DNA of 47,723 nucleotides from a virus, in IMG/VR virus record IMGVR_UViG_3300027752_001623, positions 1-47,723 of that record; one strand, given 5' to 3'. Positions 7,385 to 15,999 of this stretch are shown piece by piece. The position numbers and the translations under genes were made by a program. How positions within the stretch are numbered: the first letter of the stretch is position 1; each line of letters starts with the position of its first letter. A model generated the notes under the pieces. The model worked only from the letters and a program-made list of their open reading frames with translations. It ran no database searches and was not told the origin of the DNA.

Positions 7385-9676
7385 TTATATTTTACAACTC
7401 TCACAATCTTCATCATCTACAAAAGTAGTCGTGGGTAGCGATTGTTGCTCGTCATCTTTGTTTATATCAATCTCGCCTTGTCCATCGTATGTGTTGTTGT
7501 AGTATAACTGCTTGCCACCATATTTATAAAACATAATAAGATGTTGTAGCAATACAGACAACGGTACTTTCTCATCTTCAAAGTGTTCTGGATTGTAAGA
7601 TGTATTTACCGAAATGCCTTGGTCAATGTACTTTTGTAGAACAGCCATTATCTTCAAATAGCCTTCTGGTGACTTCTGATCCCACAGTAAGTCGTACTTA
7701 TTTTTAAGTCTTGGATAGCCTGGCACTACTTGTTTAAGTACGCCATGCTTACTTTGTTTAATACTAACGTAACTGCGTGGCGGTTCAATACCGTTTGTGC
7801 TGTTACTAATCTGTGCTGATGTCTCTGCTGGCATAAGTGCCATTAGTGTTGAGTTACGGATGCCAGTTTCTTTAAGTTGCTTACGCAATCCTTTCCAGTC
7901 CATACGTTCTTGGTGCTTAACTAATTCGTCAACGTCTGTTTTGTATGTTTGGTTAGGTGTAATACCGTGTCCGTACTTTGTTTCCATGTTCTTACTAATT
8001 ACGCCTTTCTCAATGGCTAGGTTAGCACTTGCTTTAATCAAGTAATAACTCCATGCTTCGGCCCATTCGTCTACTAACTCTAAGTTAGGATCTTGGTATG
8101 TTGTGTCATTCTTTGCTAACCAATATGCAAAGTTAATAATACCAACACCTAGTGGGCGTCTACTCATTGTGCTTAGTTCAGCGGCTATTACTGGATACTC
8201 CTGGTAGTCCAATAATTCATCCAATGCCCTAACTGCCAAGTCGCATACTTTCTCAAAATCTGCTGGCTTCTTAATTGCACCCCAGTTAATTGCACTTAAA
8301 GTACATAAACTAATCTCACCTTCTTCATCGTTAATATGTGTTAACGGCTTAGTGGGTAAGTTAATTTCACAACATAGGTTGCTTTGTCTAATAGGTGCAA
8401 GGTCTTCTATGAAAGAGCCATGTGTGTTTGCATGGTCCACATTCATTAAGTAAATTCTACCTGTATCTTTTCTTTCTTGCATAAAGTTACTGAACAGATC
8501 AATTGCTTTAATAGTTTTAAAACGTATGTCTGTACGTTTTTCTGCCGCTTCGTATAACTCTTTAAACTCTTCTTGGTCTGCAAAGAATGCATCATACAGT
8601 CCAGGAACATCGCTAGGACTAAACAATGTAATATTGCCGCCACTAATAAGTCGCTCATACATTAACTTGTTAAACTGTACACCATAATCCATATGACGTA
8701 CTCTGTTATCCTCTGTACCTTTGTTGTTCTTTAGTACAAGCATGTCTTCGATTTCTAAATGCCAAATAGGATAATATAATGTTGCCGCTCCACCTCTTAC
8801 TCCACCTTGTGAGCATGACTTAACTGCTGACTGGAATAGTTTAAAGAATGGAATAACTCCTGTGTGGGTTGCATCTCCACTTCTGATAGCTGAGCCAATT
8901 GCTCTAATGCTTCCTGCACCAATGCCTATGCCTGCTTTTTGACTTACATACTTAACCACTGCACTACTTGTTGCATTGATACTGTCTAAACTATCATCTG
9001 TCTCAATTAATACACAACTACTAAACTGTCGTTGCGGTGTTCTTACACCTGCCATAACTGGCGTAGGCAAAGATATTTTAAAAGTACTGATAGCATCGTA
9101 ATATGCTTTAACATATCTCATTCTAGTTTCTGCAGGATACTTACTGAACAATGTAGCCGCTATCATTATATATGCTACTTGTGGTGTTTCAAATATCTCA
9201 CCAGTTGCTCTGTTTTGTACTAGATACTTACCACGGAATTGTTCCATTGCCGCATAAGTTAAATACTCATCTCTAGCATGGTCGATGTATTCTTGTAATT
9301 GATTTATTTCATCTTTAGTATATAGCTCAGTAAACTCTTTATCATAAAACCCGATGTCAATGTTCTTATCAATAATGTCGCATAAGCAAGGAGGAGTAAA
9401 CGTACCGTAAACTTCCTTTCTTAAATGATAATTAATAAGCCTGCCACCCACATATTGGTAGTTCGGTGACTCTTCACTAATGAGGTCTGCCGCACTTTTA
9501 ATAAGGGTTTCTTGTATATCGATTGATGAAATTCTATCGAAAAATTGGATATGTGAGTTAATCTCTACTTCTGACGCACTAACTCCTGTTATGCCTTCAA
9601 CGGCATACATAACAACCTTGTGTAACTTATCAATATTTAAGTCTTCTAGTTGCCCGTCTCTCTTCTGTACCTGCAT
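7385..9676 (-). CDS. nrdA: Ribonucleoside-diphosphate reductase, class Ia alpha subunit
   Basis: The 763-residue catalytic subunit matches Escherichia coli NrdA throughout. An ATP-cone-like N-terminus (MQVQKRDGQLEDLNIDKLHK) suggests allosteric activity control. Active-site cysteines occur in SSCVLIE, QSNLCCEI and ISLCTLSA, and GIEPPRSYVSIKQSKHG forms part of the specific core. The C-terminal redox tail ends CESCKI, a CxxC pair where E. coli has two more residues between the cysteines; thioredoxin or glutaredoxin should reduce it. A consensus promoter lies 54 bases upstream, followed by a tandem repeat and the ribosome site AGGATAAACA before the ATG. It heads the nrdA-nrdB-PAAR transcript. Confidence 0.98.
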   Translation of the reverse strand: MQVQKRDGQLEDLNIDKLHKVVMYAVEGITGVSASEVEINSHIQFFDRISSIDIQETLIKSAADLISEESPNYQYVGGRLINYHLRKEVYGTFTPPCLCDIIDKNIDIGFYDKEFTELYTKDEINQLQEYIDHARDEYLTYAAMEQFRGKYLVQNRATGEIFETPQVAYIMIAATLFSKYPAETRMRYVKAYYDAISTFKISLPTPVMAGVRTPQRQFSSCVLIETDDSLDSINATSSAVVKYVSQKAGIGIGAGSIRAIGSAIRSGDATHTGVIPFFKLFQSAVKSCSQGGVRGGAATLYYPIWHLEIEDMLVLKNNKGTEDNRVRHMDYGVQFNKLMYERLISGGNITLFSPSDVPGLYDAFFADQEEFKELYEAAEKRTDIRFKTIKAIDLFSNFMQERKDTGRIYLMNVDHANTHGSFIEDLAPIRQSNLCCEINLPTKPLTHINDEEGEISLCTLSAINWGAIKKPADFEKVCDLAVRALDELLDYQEYPVIAAELSTMSRRPLGVGIINFAYWLAKNDTTYQDPNLELVDEWAEAWSYYLIKASANLAIEKGVISKNMETKYGHGITPNQTYKTDVDELVKHQERMDWKGLRKQLKETGIRNSTLMALMPAETSAQISNSTNGIEPPRSYVSIKQSKHGVLKQVVPGYPRLKNKYDLLWDQKSPEGYLKIMAVLQKYIDQGISVNTSYNPEHFEDEKVPLSVLLQHLIMFYKYGGKQLYYNNTYDGQGEIDINKDDEQQSLPTTTFVDDEDCESCKI

Positions 9677-9684
9677 TGTTTATC

Positions 9685-9730
9685 CTGTTAAATATGTTCT
9701 CTGTTATATATGTTCTGTATCTATGTTCCT
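9685..9730 (-). repeat. Three tandem 16-bp repeats in the nrdA leader
   Basis: On the plus strand, copies lie at 9685-9700 (ctgttaaatatgttct), 9701-9716 (ctgttatatatgttct, 15 of 16 identical) and 9715-9730 (ctgtatctatgttcct, 11 of 16). They fill almost all the space between the -10 box and the ribosome site of nrdA. They could bind a regulator or form a leader structure. They do not resemble the NrdR box as I recall it. Confidence 0.6.
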
Positions 9731-9758
9731 ATTATAGCATATTTCAACTGAATGTCAA
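9731..9758 (-). promoter_or_regulatory. Sigma70-type promoter for nrdA
   Basis: On the minus strand TTGACA (9758-9753) and TATAAT (9736-9731) are both perfect matches to consensus, with a 16-bp spacer. The nrdA ATG lies 54 bases downstream of the -10 box. The site should be read by unmodified host RNA polymerase. Confidence 0.85.
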
Positions 9759-9760
9759 GA

Positions 9761-10186
9761 TTATATGATAGGAACTTCTATGTTTTTTAAGTCCTGAAGT
9801 ATAATGTACTTGTCTGTGTTATCCACAAATAATACCTTGTTACCAGGGATCAGATTATATGCAAATCCATCGGATATAAAGATTGCTCCATCCTTTCCTG
9901 TAACATGATTACTTATCACTTTCCACTCTGTTTCCGCAGGATCTATGAACTTTAAATTCGCCAGTACATTGTATAGCAGTATAGAAAGCCCTGTAGTACA
10001 AAAATATCCATTCTCAATAATATCAAATGGTGACATCCAATCTGCAGGAGACCAGTAGTCCAAGTACCTATTGTGTATTTTGATTTGGGAGAAGTATTCT
10101 AAGACATCTTCCTCGGTATTCGACTCGCGGCGGATAGTCCTGAACTCTTTCAGACGTTTTTCAACATCGGTAGTTTTATCGAACAT
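9761..10186 (-). CDS. Unknown 141-residue protein
   Basis: I do not recognise this protein. The N-terminal 40 residues are charged and helical (MFDKTTDVEKRLKEFRTIRR). A central segment GYFCTTGLSILLYNVLANLKF is followed by a possible His (SNHVTGKDG) and Asp (FISDGFAYN), the order of the Cys-His-Asp triad of transglutaminase-like or papain-like proteins; this is only suggestive. It sits between the tail-fibre-like gene, 10 bases upstream, and the nrdA promoter, so it is probably last in the late transcript. No signal peptide or membrane segment is seen. A chaperone or maturation role for the fibre is possible from position alone. Confidence 0.75.
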   Translation of the reverse strand: MFDKTTDVEKRLKEFRTIRRESNTEEDVLEYFSQIKIHNRYLDYWSPADWMSPFDIIENGYFCTTGLSILLYNVLANLKFIDPAETEWKVISNHVTGKDGAIFISDGFAYNLIPGNKVLFVDNTDKYIILQDLKNIEVPII

Positions 10187-10196
10187 ACTCTATTCT

Positions 10197-12872
10197 TTAT
10201 TGAGACTTCCACTTACGAACAACATATTTCATTACTGCGTTACTAGTAGGAGGTGTAACATTGTTATCTGCCGCTATAGAAACTGTACCGTTTGCCATGG
10301 CGCCTGAGAATACAATCTGACCTGAGTAATATGCGTTACCAGTGGATAAGTTTGTGTCGTGTGCTGAAGAAGATACATCCTGTAATGTCACTGCACCAGC
10401 AACATTGCCAGTAGCGTCTGTGCCTGCGAGTGGATTACCATTGTAAAATAATGTACCAGTTTGATTGTAGTACCTAGTTACAGCACTGTTGGCAGAGTCT
10501 AATGCCTGACCGACAATTGAATAGTCAATAAACAATGTGTCAATAGCAGTAGCGTCTGTGCCTAAGTCTGTAAGGGCAATACCTGAACCAGAGCCAATTG
10601 TTAATTGCTGTGGTTGTGAATAAAATGTTTCTGATTGTCCTGATTCTAATGATTGAGTTGTAAGCATCTCAATATTAGTTTTAATTGTTACCAATCCTCG
10701 TTTGTCGGGATCGTTAGTTTTAAAGTATAGTCTGTTAACTAGTTCTGCAAAAGCGCCTGCTTCATCACTGCTATCGAAGTTAACTTCACCGTTAGTAGTA
10801 TCAACATTAATTTTCCAAGTTTCCATTGCCTGGACATCTGCACTATCGCTGTATTTACTGTTTATATACACACCGCTAACTATGTTTACATCTTCGTCAT
10901 TTAGAATTTTATTTAACCAAACTTCTAATTTTGCTTTAACTGTGTTGAGTGATCTTGTTGCATGTGAACCACTAGTGAAACCTAGTTCACCAAATGAATC
11001 TATAGTATCTTGTGGATCATTAATTATTCTGTACTGAGTTTGATCATCACTAGTAATGTAAATCTCATCAGTTGTTCCTGGCTTTAAACTAAGACCGAAC
11101 CATTGATTCTTACCATTTACCAATGAGATCACACCGTTAACTGTTGGCTCACCGGAAATATCTAGTAAGTAAGCAGGTTTAATAGTTAACTCGTCATCAG
11201 CTACTACGGCTGAAACGTTTGGAGTGAGGCTACCCGTAACATTACCTGTTACTTCGGTAGTAGAATCTATATAAAATGTATTGTTAGTAACAACAGTGTC
11301 CGCTAAACTAAAAGTTGCATCTGCAATCTGTGCCGTAGTATCACTGCCTGTTATATTAAGACCTGTACTAGTGCTTGCCGCAAAACCATGTTCTGGACTG
11401 AATACCTGTATAGTAGTTGCACCACTTGATTGTCCTCTGTTAAAGAAGTCCAATCCAGATGTAATACCAACAGTCAATCCTGCTTCTGTAATTGTAAATG
11501 TACCTGTACCAGTGTTCACACCGGTTACTGGATATTCTGTTCCTACCAAAGTGGCGCTACCTGTAAACTCAACTTTGTCGCCTATTACAATACCTGAAAC
11601 GTTTGCAGTAAGTGTAACTGTACTAGAGGCATCAACTGCGGCTGTAACAGTTCTGCCTGTTGACCATGTATTTGATGGAAGTGTTACACTAAATGTATTA
11701 GCAACGCTGTTTGCAGAAATTGGTAAAAGTTTATTATGGTACCATGTAGTTCTTGATGGTGCTTGTGAGGCTGTGCCTATAACACCAATATGGCTTGCGC
11801 CTTCTGTCCATACATAGCCGTTATACCCTGCTGATGCATTTGGTAATGCTGTAAACACCAGGTTTTCTTGTCCAGTATCAAATGTAACAACTCCAGCTGT
11901 TGGCGTACCTGCTGTAACTCTACCGATACCACTATATACTGTGCTTGCGCCACTGCCTGTGATTAAACTCGGGTCTGCTGGGTCTTTAACAAACACAACA
12001 TTAGCGGCAGAAATACTACTAGTATTTGCAATACCAAGTCCTTCTGTAACTACGTCAATGTGTTTCTTTTCTAAGCCAATAAAGCCTGTGCCGATTTGTG
12101 GGTTAACCATTACTAAACTACTGTCAATATGTCTATAATCAGGAATACTCATGTTAGCATAGAAGCCAGTTGTAGCGGCTCCGCTTGCAATAACTGTATT
12201 TGATATAATGTGGTTAACATGTGTGTTGCCGTAATATGTAATAGCAACATCATCTGAATTTTGTGGGGCAAAACCTAAGTACAATGAATGATCCGCTGTG
12301 GAAGTATTAGCACTTACAAAGTTGTAATCATATGCTGTATTTACTAATGCACCTGTACCACTGCTATCACCATCTTGTTTTACTCCGTTAAGTAAAACTG
12401 TGATATCATCTGCTGTAAAGGATCTGCTTGTTTGGTTTTGGTTAATAGAGTTATTACCACTTACAATACTGTCAAACACAGTTCTAGCTAGACTGGTGCC
12501 CGCGGCATTTGTTAAGTTGGCTGTACCAATTAAAGTAGTATTTGCTTTCCATGATTTAGATTTACTTACACCGTCAAACTCTCCCGAGCCTTTCGTGTAT
12601 CTAATATGCGGAACTGTGAACTTAATAATCTGACTGTTTGCTAAACTAAGTGTTCTAGCAGAAGCACCCAGGGTGCCTTCTAATGTTACAGTCTTATTGT
12701 ATGTTGCACTGATGGCATCATTTGTGTCAGCGCCAATATAAACTTGTTTGCTATCTGTAGCAAAGCCAATCTCGCCAGGTCTAAGCGGATGTGGTAAATC
12801 CTGCTTTAATCCTCGCCTTTGTTGGATTCTGCTGATAATAATTTTTAAATTTGCATTGTCTTGATGTGACAC
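10197..12872 (-). CDS. Large tail-fibre-like virion protein
   Basis: This 891-residue protein is rich in Thr, Ser, Asn, Gly and Val and predicted beta-rich throughout. Near the N-terminus, QQRRGLKQDLPHPLRPGEIG then FATDSKQVYIGAD matches the motif found at the start of many phage fibre and tropism-determinant proteins (RRG...L.pGEigf..D...lyiG). The rest holds repeated beta segments such as VTLTANVSGIVIGDKVEFTG, typical of fibre shafts, without a recognised receptor-binding tip. The start is GTG at 12872, preceded by TTGGAG at 8 bases and by a late-type promoter octamer at 12903-12910. Attachment to the host surface is the likely role. Tail fibre or baseplate wedge attachment protein is a confident class-level call. 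Confidence 0.8.
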   Translation of the reverse strand: MSHQDNANLKIIISRIQQRRGLKQDLPHPLRPGEIGFATDSKQVYIGADTNDAISATYNKTVTLEGTLGASARTLSLANSQIIKFTVPHIRYTKGSGEFDGVSKSKSWKANTTLIGTANLTNAAGTSLARTVFDSIVSGNNSINQNQTSRSFTADDITVLLNGVKQDGDSSGTGALVNTAYDYNFVSANTSTADHSLYLGFAPQNSDDVAITYYGNTHVNHIISNTVIASGAATTGFYANMSIPDYRHIDSSLVMVNPQIGTGFIGLEKKHIDVVTEGLGIANTSSISAANVVFVKDPADPSLITGSGASTVYSGIGRVTAGTPTAGVVTFDTGQENLVFTALPNASAGYNGYVWTEGASHIGVIGTASQAPSRTTWYHNKLLPISANSVANTFSVTLPSNTWSTGRTVTAAVDASSTVTLTANVSGIVIGDKVEFTGSATLVGTEYPVTGVNTGTGTFTITEAGLTVGITSGLDFFNRGQSSGATTIQVFSPEHGFAASTSTGLNITGSDTTAQIADATFSLADTVVTNNTFYIDSTTEVTGNVTGSLTPNVSAVVADDELTIKPAYLLDISGEPTVNGVISLVNGKNQWFGLSLKPGTTDEIYITSDDQTQYRIINDPQDTIDSFGELGFTSGSHATRSLNTVKAKLEVWLNKILNDEDVNIVSGVYINSKYSDSADVQAMETWKINVDTTNGEVNFDSSDEAGAFAELVNRLYFKTNDPDKRGLVTIKTNIEMLTTQSLESGQSETFYSQPQQLTIGSGSGIALTDLGTDATAIDTLFIDYSIVGQALDSANSAVTRYYNQTGTLFYNGNPLAGTDATGNVAGAVTLQDVSSSAHDTNLSTGNAYYSGQIVFSGAMANGTVSIAADNNVTPPTSNAVMKYVVRKWKSQ

Positions 12873-12902
12873 TATGTAAACTCCAATATGTTCTTATAAA
12901 TG

Positions 12903-12910
12903 TATTTATC
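12903..12910 (-). promoter_or_regulatory. T4-late-like promoter GATAAATA
   Basis: GATAAATAC on the minus strand differs by one base from the T4 late -10 sequence TATAAATA. It lies 30 bases upstream of the GTG start of the fibre gene, leaving room for a leader with the GGAG ribosome site. Confidence 0.6.
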
Positions 12911-12929
12911 ACTTTGAGCAATTCTAGTT

Positions 12930-13958
12930 TCATATCCTGCACAAAGATTTACCAGAACGAGGAGTTTTTGGTGTAAAATGATCTACAAACTGTTGTGGCA
13001 TTGATTCGATGCCTTCGTACATAGTATTAACGCATTGTAACTCGTCAATATGGTCGTTTATAAATTGGTGGAATTCATCAGTCCAATTAAATTGCTGTTT
13101 CCATTCTTCGGAACCATACACTAAGTCTTTAGTCATATTGCAACCACGAATGGTTATATCTTTTGTTGTTAGGGCAAAAAGGTTAGGTCCACCGCTTGGC
13201 ACTATATTTTGATACAAAGACATTACGCCACAGTAGGACATTGTGCCGCTGTAAGTCATATTCTGCAAAGCACTAAAGAAATAATCGTTGCCGACATTCT
13301 CATGGTAAGCATCGAACGGCTCACACGCACCTGATATAATAGCTCGCATTTTCATTAAAGGTGTTTTACGAGGAACGACAACACCAGTGCCGCCTAACTC
13401 GTTTACTAAGTCTGCTTTTTCCTGTGTGCTAGTAAGTCCGTATACAGTACAGCCCATAAGATTTGCAAATTGTACAACCATATTACCAACACCACCTGTT
13501 GCTCCACTTACACCAACAGTATCCGAAACATTAACTTTTAATACCTTAGTTAAGGAATAGTATGCTGTTCTTCCTACTAGGCTATAAAACGTTAGATACT
13601 TTTCCATATCTGTGCCAGGAGTTAACTTAAAATGTTCGGTATCGCCATTACCTATTGCATGTGTGCGCCAACCCTTCTTATGCCACAAGTGTGTATGAAC
13701 TGGGAAGTCTGCATTTTTGCTTTCTATAACTCTGCCTACTGACTCGCCTGGTATCCCTTCATTGAGAGTTATCATCGGGTAGTTAGGAAACACTTCACCT
13801 GGGTTCATCGAAATACGCATGTAAGGATCTGTACCGCAATAGATATTTTCTATTAAGTATTCACCGTCTTTAAGTTCAGGTAATACAAGGTCGATAACAC
13901 CAAAATTATCTAGCCCAACTTCACCTATAGCATGTTGTACTAATACTACTTGCTTCAT
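12930..13958 (-). CDS. NADP-dependent medium-chain oxidoreductase (CurA/prostaglandin reductase-like)
   Basis: This protein of about 342 residues belongs to the zinc-independent medium-chain dehydrogenase/reductase group that reduces alpha,beta-unsaturated ketones and aldehydes with NADPH. It has the opening substrate domain (IYCGTDPYMRI, IPGESVGRVIES), a Rossmann dinucleotide site GVSGATGGVGNMVVQFANLMG followed by VYGLTSTQEKADLV, and a Tyr in YHENVGNDYF where this subfamily places NADP-pocket residues. The ATG at 13958 overlaps the nuclease TGA as ATGA; the open frame extends 16 codons further upstream but that start lacks support. Detoxifying lipid-derived aldehydes is a possible role in a virus with desaturases, but that is inference. 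Family call is firm. Confidence 0.85.
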   Translation of the reverse strand: MKQVVLVQHAIGEVGLDNFGVIDLVLPELKDGEYLIENIYCGTDPYMRISMNPGEVFPNYPMITLNEGIPGESVGRVIESKNADFPVHTHLWHKKGWRTHAIGNGDTEHFKLTPGTDMEKYLTFYSLVGRTAYYSLTKVLKVNVSDTVGVSGATGGVGNMVVQFANLMGCTVYGLTSTQEKADLVNELGGTGVVVPRKTPLMKMRAIISGACEPFDAYHENVGNDYFFSALQNMTYSGTMSYCGVMSLYQNIVPSGGPNLFALTTKDITIRGCNMTKDLVYGSEEWKQQFNWTDEFHQFINDHIDELQCVNTMYEGIESMPQQFVDHFTPKTPRSGKSLCRI

Positions 13959-14629
13959 AGAATAGACTGATAATATTGCTCTAAACGTTGTGCCCACAGA
14001 CCACAATAATGGTCAAACTGGTCACCTTCGATTGTATATTGTTTGAATTCAACATCTCTACTAACCATAAGAATAACACACTTTCTAATATTAGTGTCGT
14101 ACATCTCATTGTGTGCTAGTGCATAGGCACAGCACTGTAAGTAGTAGTCTTGAACCCACGCTTCTTTTTTAATTTTCTTACTAGTCTTAAAGTCAATAAT
14201 AGCTTCTTCGCCGCCATGTATTCCTACACAGTCAGTTGTTCCAGCATAGAGCCCAGGAGCAATTAAGCCAACCTCAGTTCCCCATACTTCGCTAACATCA
14301 CCGAAGCCTTCGTTAATCATTAGGTTAGTCATATCCCTTGCAAGTATACTTACAAAGTTATTTCCTTTGATTTCGTAGTCTTCTTCTAGAATGAACTTCT
14401 CTAACGCATTATGCACTTTAGTTCCTAAGCCAGCACTTTCGGTACTTACTCTATTTGCTTCAGCATCACCGACACGTTTACGCCATGCAATCAAGGCAGT
14501 CTTGTCAGATGTTTTATCAAGTACAGTGGTCACACTAGGTACAGGGACATTATCGTCTCCCACATAGCGTCTACCTTCTTTGGTAGTAATTCGTTCTAAA
14601 GTTTTATATTGAATCTTATCTATTAACAT
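13955..14629 (-). CDS. PD-(D/E)XK exonuclease of the RecB/Cas4 type
   Basis: This 224-residue protein has the motifs of RecB-family nucleases: His73 in GTKVHNALE, Asp133 in AGTTDCVG, the catalytic IIDFKTSK with Asp146 and Lys148, and the helix QDYYLQCCAYA with Gln160 or Gln165. No four-cysteine iron-sulphur cluster of the Cas4 kind is visible. Such phage enzymes process DNA ends in recombination or degrade host DNA. It has its own sigma70-type promoter 30 bases upstream and heads a transcript with the oxidoreductase, to which it is translationally coupled. Metal-dependent nuclease activity is well supported; polarity and substrate are not. Confidence 0.85.
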   Translation of the reverse strand: MLIDKIQYKTLERITTKEGRRYVGDDNVPVPSVTTVLDKTSDKTALIAWRKRVGDAEANRVSTESAGLGTKVHNALEKFILEEDYEIKGNNFVSILARDMTNLMINEGFGDVSEVWGTEVGLIAPGLYAGTTDCVGIHGGEEAIIDFKTSKKIKKEAWVQDYYLQCCAYALAHNEMYDTNIRKCVILMVSRDVEFKQYTIEGDQFDHYCGLWAQRLEQYYQSIL

Positions 14630-14659
14630 ATAATGTTATCCATTTTCCTATAAGTGCTT

Positions 14660-14688
14660 ATTATAACACCTTTGATGGTGTTTGTCAA
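14660..14688 (-). promoter_or_regulatory. Sigma70-type promoter for the RecB-like nuclease
   Basis: Minus-strand TTGACA (14688-14683) and TATAAT (14665-14660) are perfect matches with the optimal 17-bp spacer. The -35 box overlaps the stop codon of the FeoA gene. The spacer contains the palindrome ACACC...GGTGT, a possible operator. Confidence 0.88.
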
Positions 14689-14915
14689 CCTTTTTTGACT
14701 ATTATCTGTGTTGCTATGCCCTTTCCTATAGATATTTTGGTGTTATGCAATCTAACTGCAAGTGGGCCTCCAAAGGGTGCAATATTAGCCACTGATACCT
14801 TAGTACCAACTGCAAAGCCTTGCTCTAGCAACTGAGTAGCCATTCGTGTATTATTAGGCAATGCTTGTATGTATGCTGTCTTGTTGCATCCTAATTCAGC
14901 TAAAGTTAACGACAT
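14685..14915 (-). CDS. feoA: FeoA-domain protein
   Basis: This 76-residue protein has the SH3-like layout of FeoA: LTLAELGCNKTAYIQALP, then ATQLLEQGFAVGTKVSVANI, the conserved turn APFGGPLAVRL, and a closing ISIGKGIATQIIV. Length equals stand-alone bacterial FeoA. FeoA is a small cytoplasmic partner of the FeoB ferrous iron transporter, thought to modulate its activity; the same fold also occurs at the C-terminus of iron-dependent repressors. The ATG at 14915 is chosen because FeoA starts here; a start at 14945 would add ten unrelated residues. It overlaps the SGNH-like gene by 10 bases. No feoB is in the window, so it would act on the host transporter or a gene elsewhere. Confidence 0.8.
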   Translation of the reverse strand: MSLTLAELGCNKTAYIQALPNNTRMATQLLEQGFAVGTKVSVANIAPFGGPLAVRLHNTKISIGKGIATQIIVKKG

Positions 14916-15979
14916 TGCAATATCTCTGCGATTTTGCGGTGCCAATTGTGACCATAGTGTATCTTATCTCTGGCAACAGAATCAAGTATCTGCTCTTTTG
15001 TGTGCTTCTTAGGATTAACTGTTTCTAGTTTAGGTATAATAGCCTTTGCTGGTCTAAAAATTGGAGGACAAAGTAGTCCCCATTTATGATAATCTAGTTG
15101 TCCGCCAACAGTAAAGTTAGAGTACATTACTAGTTCGATGTTGTTTGCTTTACAAAAATGCTCTAATGCTTCTTGTACCACAATCAAAATCATGTTTTGT
15201 GTCTGTAGTGGATATCCGTCATCTACACCTTTAAACTCATTTAAGAATGCTGACGCTTGTGCATGGGCGCCGCCCTCGATAATGCCTTTCTTACTAACTT
15301 GTGACATACGTTCGTTGTGGGGTATAACTGCGTATGCTTTGTTGAACGGCTTCTCGTTGTATAACTGTGTTAATAACAAATAAACATCCATTATACCTGA
15401 ACCACATATACCTACATTAAATATAGGAAGAGATTCACTAAGTTTGTTATGCCACAAGTTCTCTGCTGGCATACCTAACCCAAATGTGTGACTACAACCA
15501 AACACTGGAATAAACTCATTAGGTACCAAGTCGTCTACTTCTAAGTCAGTACGCAAACCTAAACTGTTTATACGGTAAGTGATATCAGGGAAAGATGCAA
15601 ACCATTCCTCATCGTCCATTCCTACATCTAGTAGTTTGTCCCACACTCGCTCTTTCTGTTTTTTCTGCTCAGGCGTTAAGTCAACATCATTGTGTGTCAT
15701 TGCTAACACCTGTGCTGGCTTGCCGGGTGTGTCTAAAGATAGATGCTTATATACTGCGGGTATGTTGTTGTGGTCTATTAGTGAGTTATTGTACTTGTCA
15801 GTGGTTTGGGTACCTTCAAAGAAGTCCCATATACCGGGTGCAAAATCCGTTTGTTCGTAATATGTATCGTGAATATGTATCCTAGTGATACCTGCTGTAA
15901 ATCTCTTTACATACTCATCAAAAGGTAATTGCCTAATACTGGCGAATGGAGTTGCTAACTTATTAAGTTGTGTTGACAT
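14906..15979 (-). CDS. SGNH-fold hydrolase-like protein with N-terminal extension
   Basis: This protein has 357 residues. The first 150 carry no motif I recognise. From about residue 160, PVFGCSHTFGLGMP gives SGNH block I, followed by FNVGICGSGIMDVYLLL (block II/III region, with Gly where Asn is usual), a strand KAYAVIPHNERMS, and at the C-terminus DKIHYGHNWH, which could supply the Asp-His pair. It resembles the proteins starting at 675 and 35962. It may modify glycans on the virion or cell surface, or have lost activity given the altered block III. Its start lies about 10 bases downstream of an AT-rich ACTAAATA resembling a weak late promoter. Confidence 0.65.
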   Translation of the reverse strand: MSTQLNKLATPFASIRQLPFDEYVKRFTAGITRIHIHDTYYEQTDFAPGIWDFFEGTQTTDKYNNSLIDHNNIPAVYKHLSLDTPGKPAQVLAMTHNDVDLTPEQKKQKERVWDKLLDVGMDDEEWFASFPDITYRINSLGLRTDLEVDDLVPNEFIPVFGCSHTFGLGMPAENLWHNKLSESLPIFNVGICGSGIMDVYLLLTQLYNEKPFNKAYAVIPHNERMSQVSKKGIIEGGAHAQASAFLNEFKGVDDGYPLQTQNMILIVVQEALEHFCKANNIELVMYSNFTVGGQLDYHKWGLLCPPIFRPAKAIIPKLETVNPKKHTKEQILDSVARDKIHYGHNWHRKIAEILQCR

Positions 15980-15999
15980 TAAACATATTTAGTTTATGC

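Noticed and set aside
11281-11817. Plus-strand open frame of 178 codons inside the tail-fibre gene
   Set aside because: It is antisense to a well-supported gene, low in charged residues and rich in Val, Pro, Thr and Leu, as expected from the reverse strand of a Thr/Ala-rich gene. It has no ribosome site.
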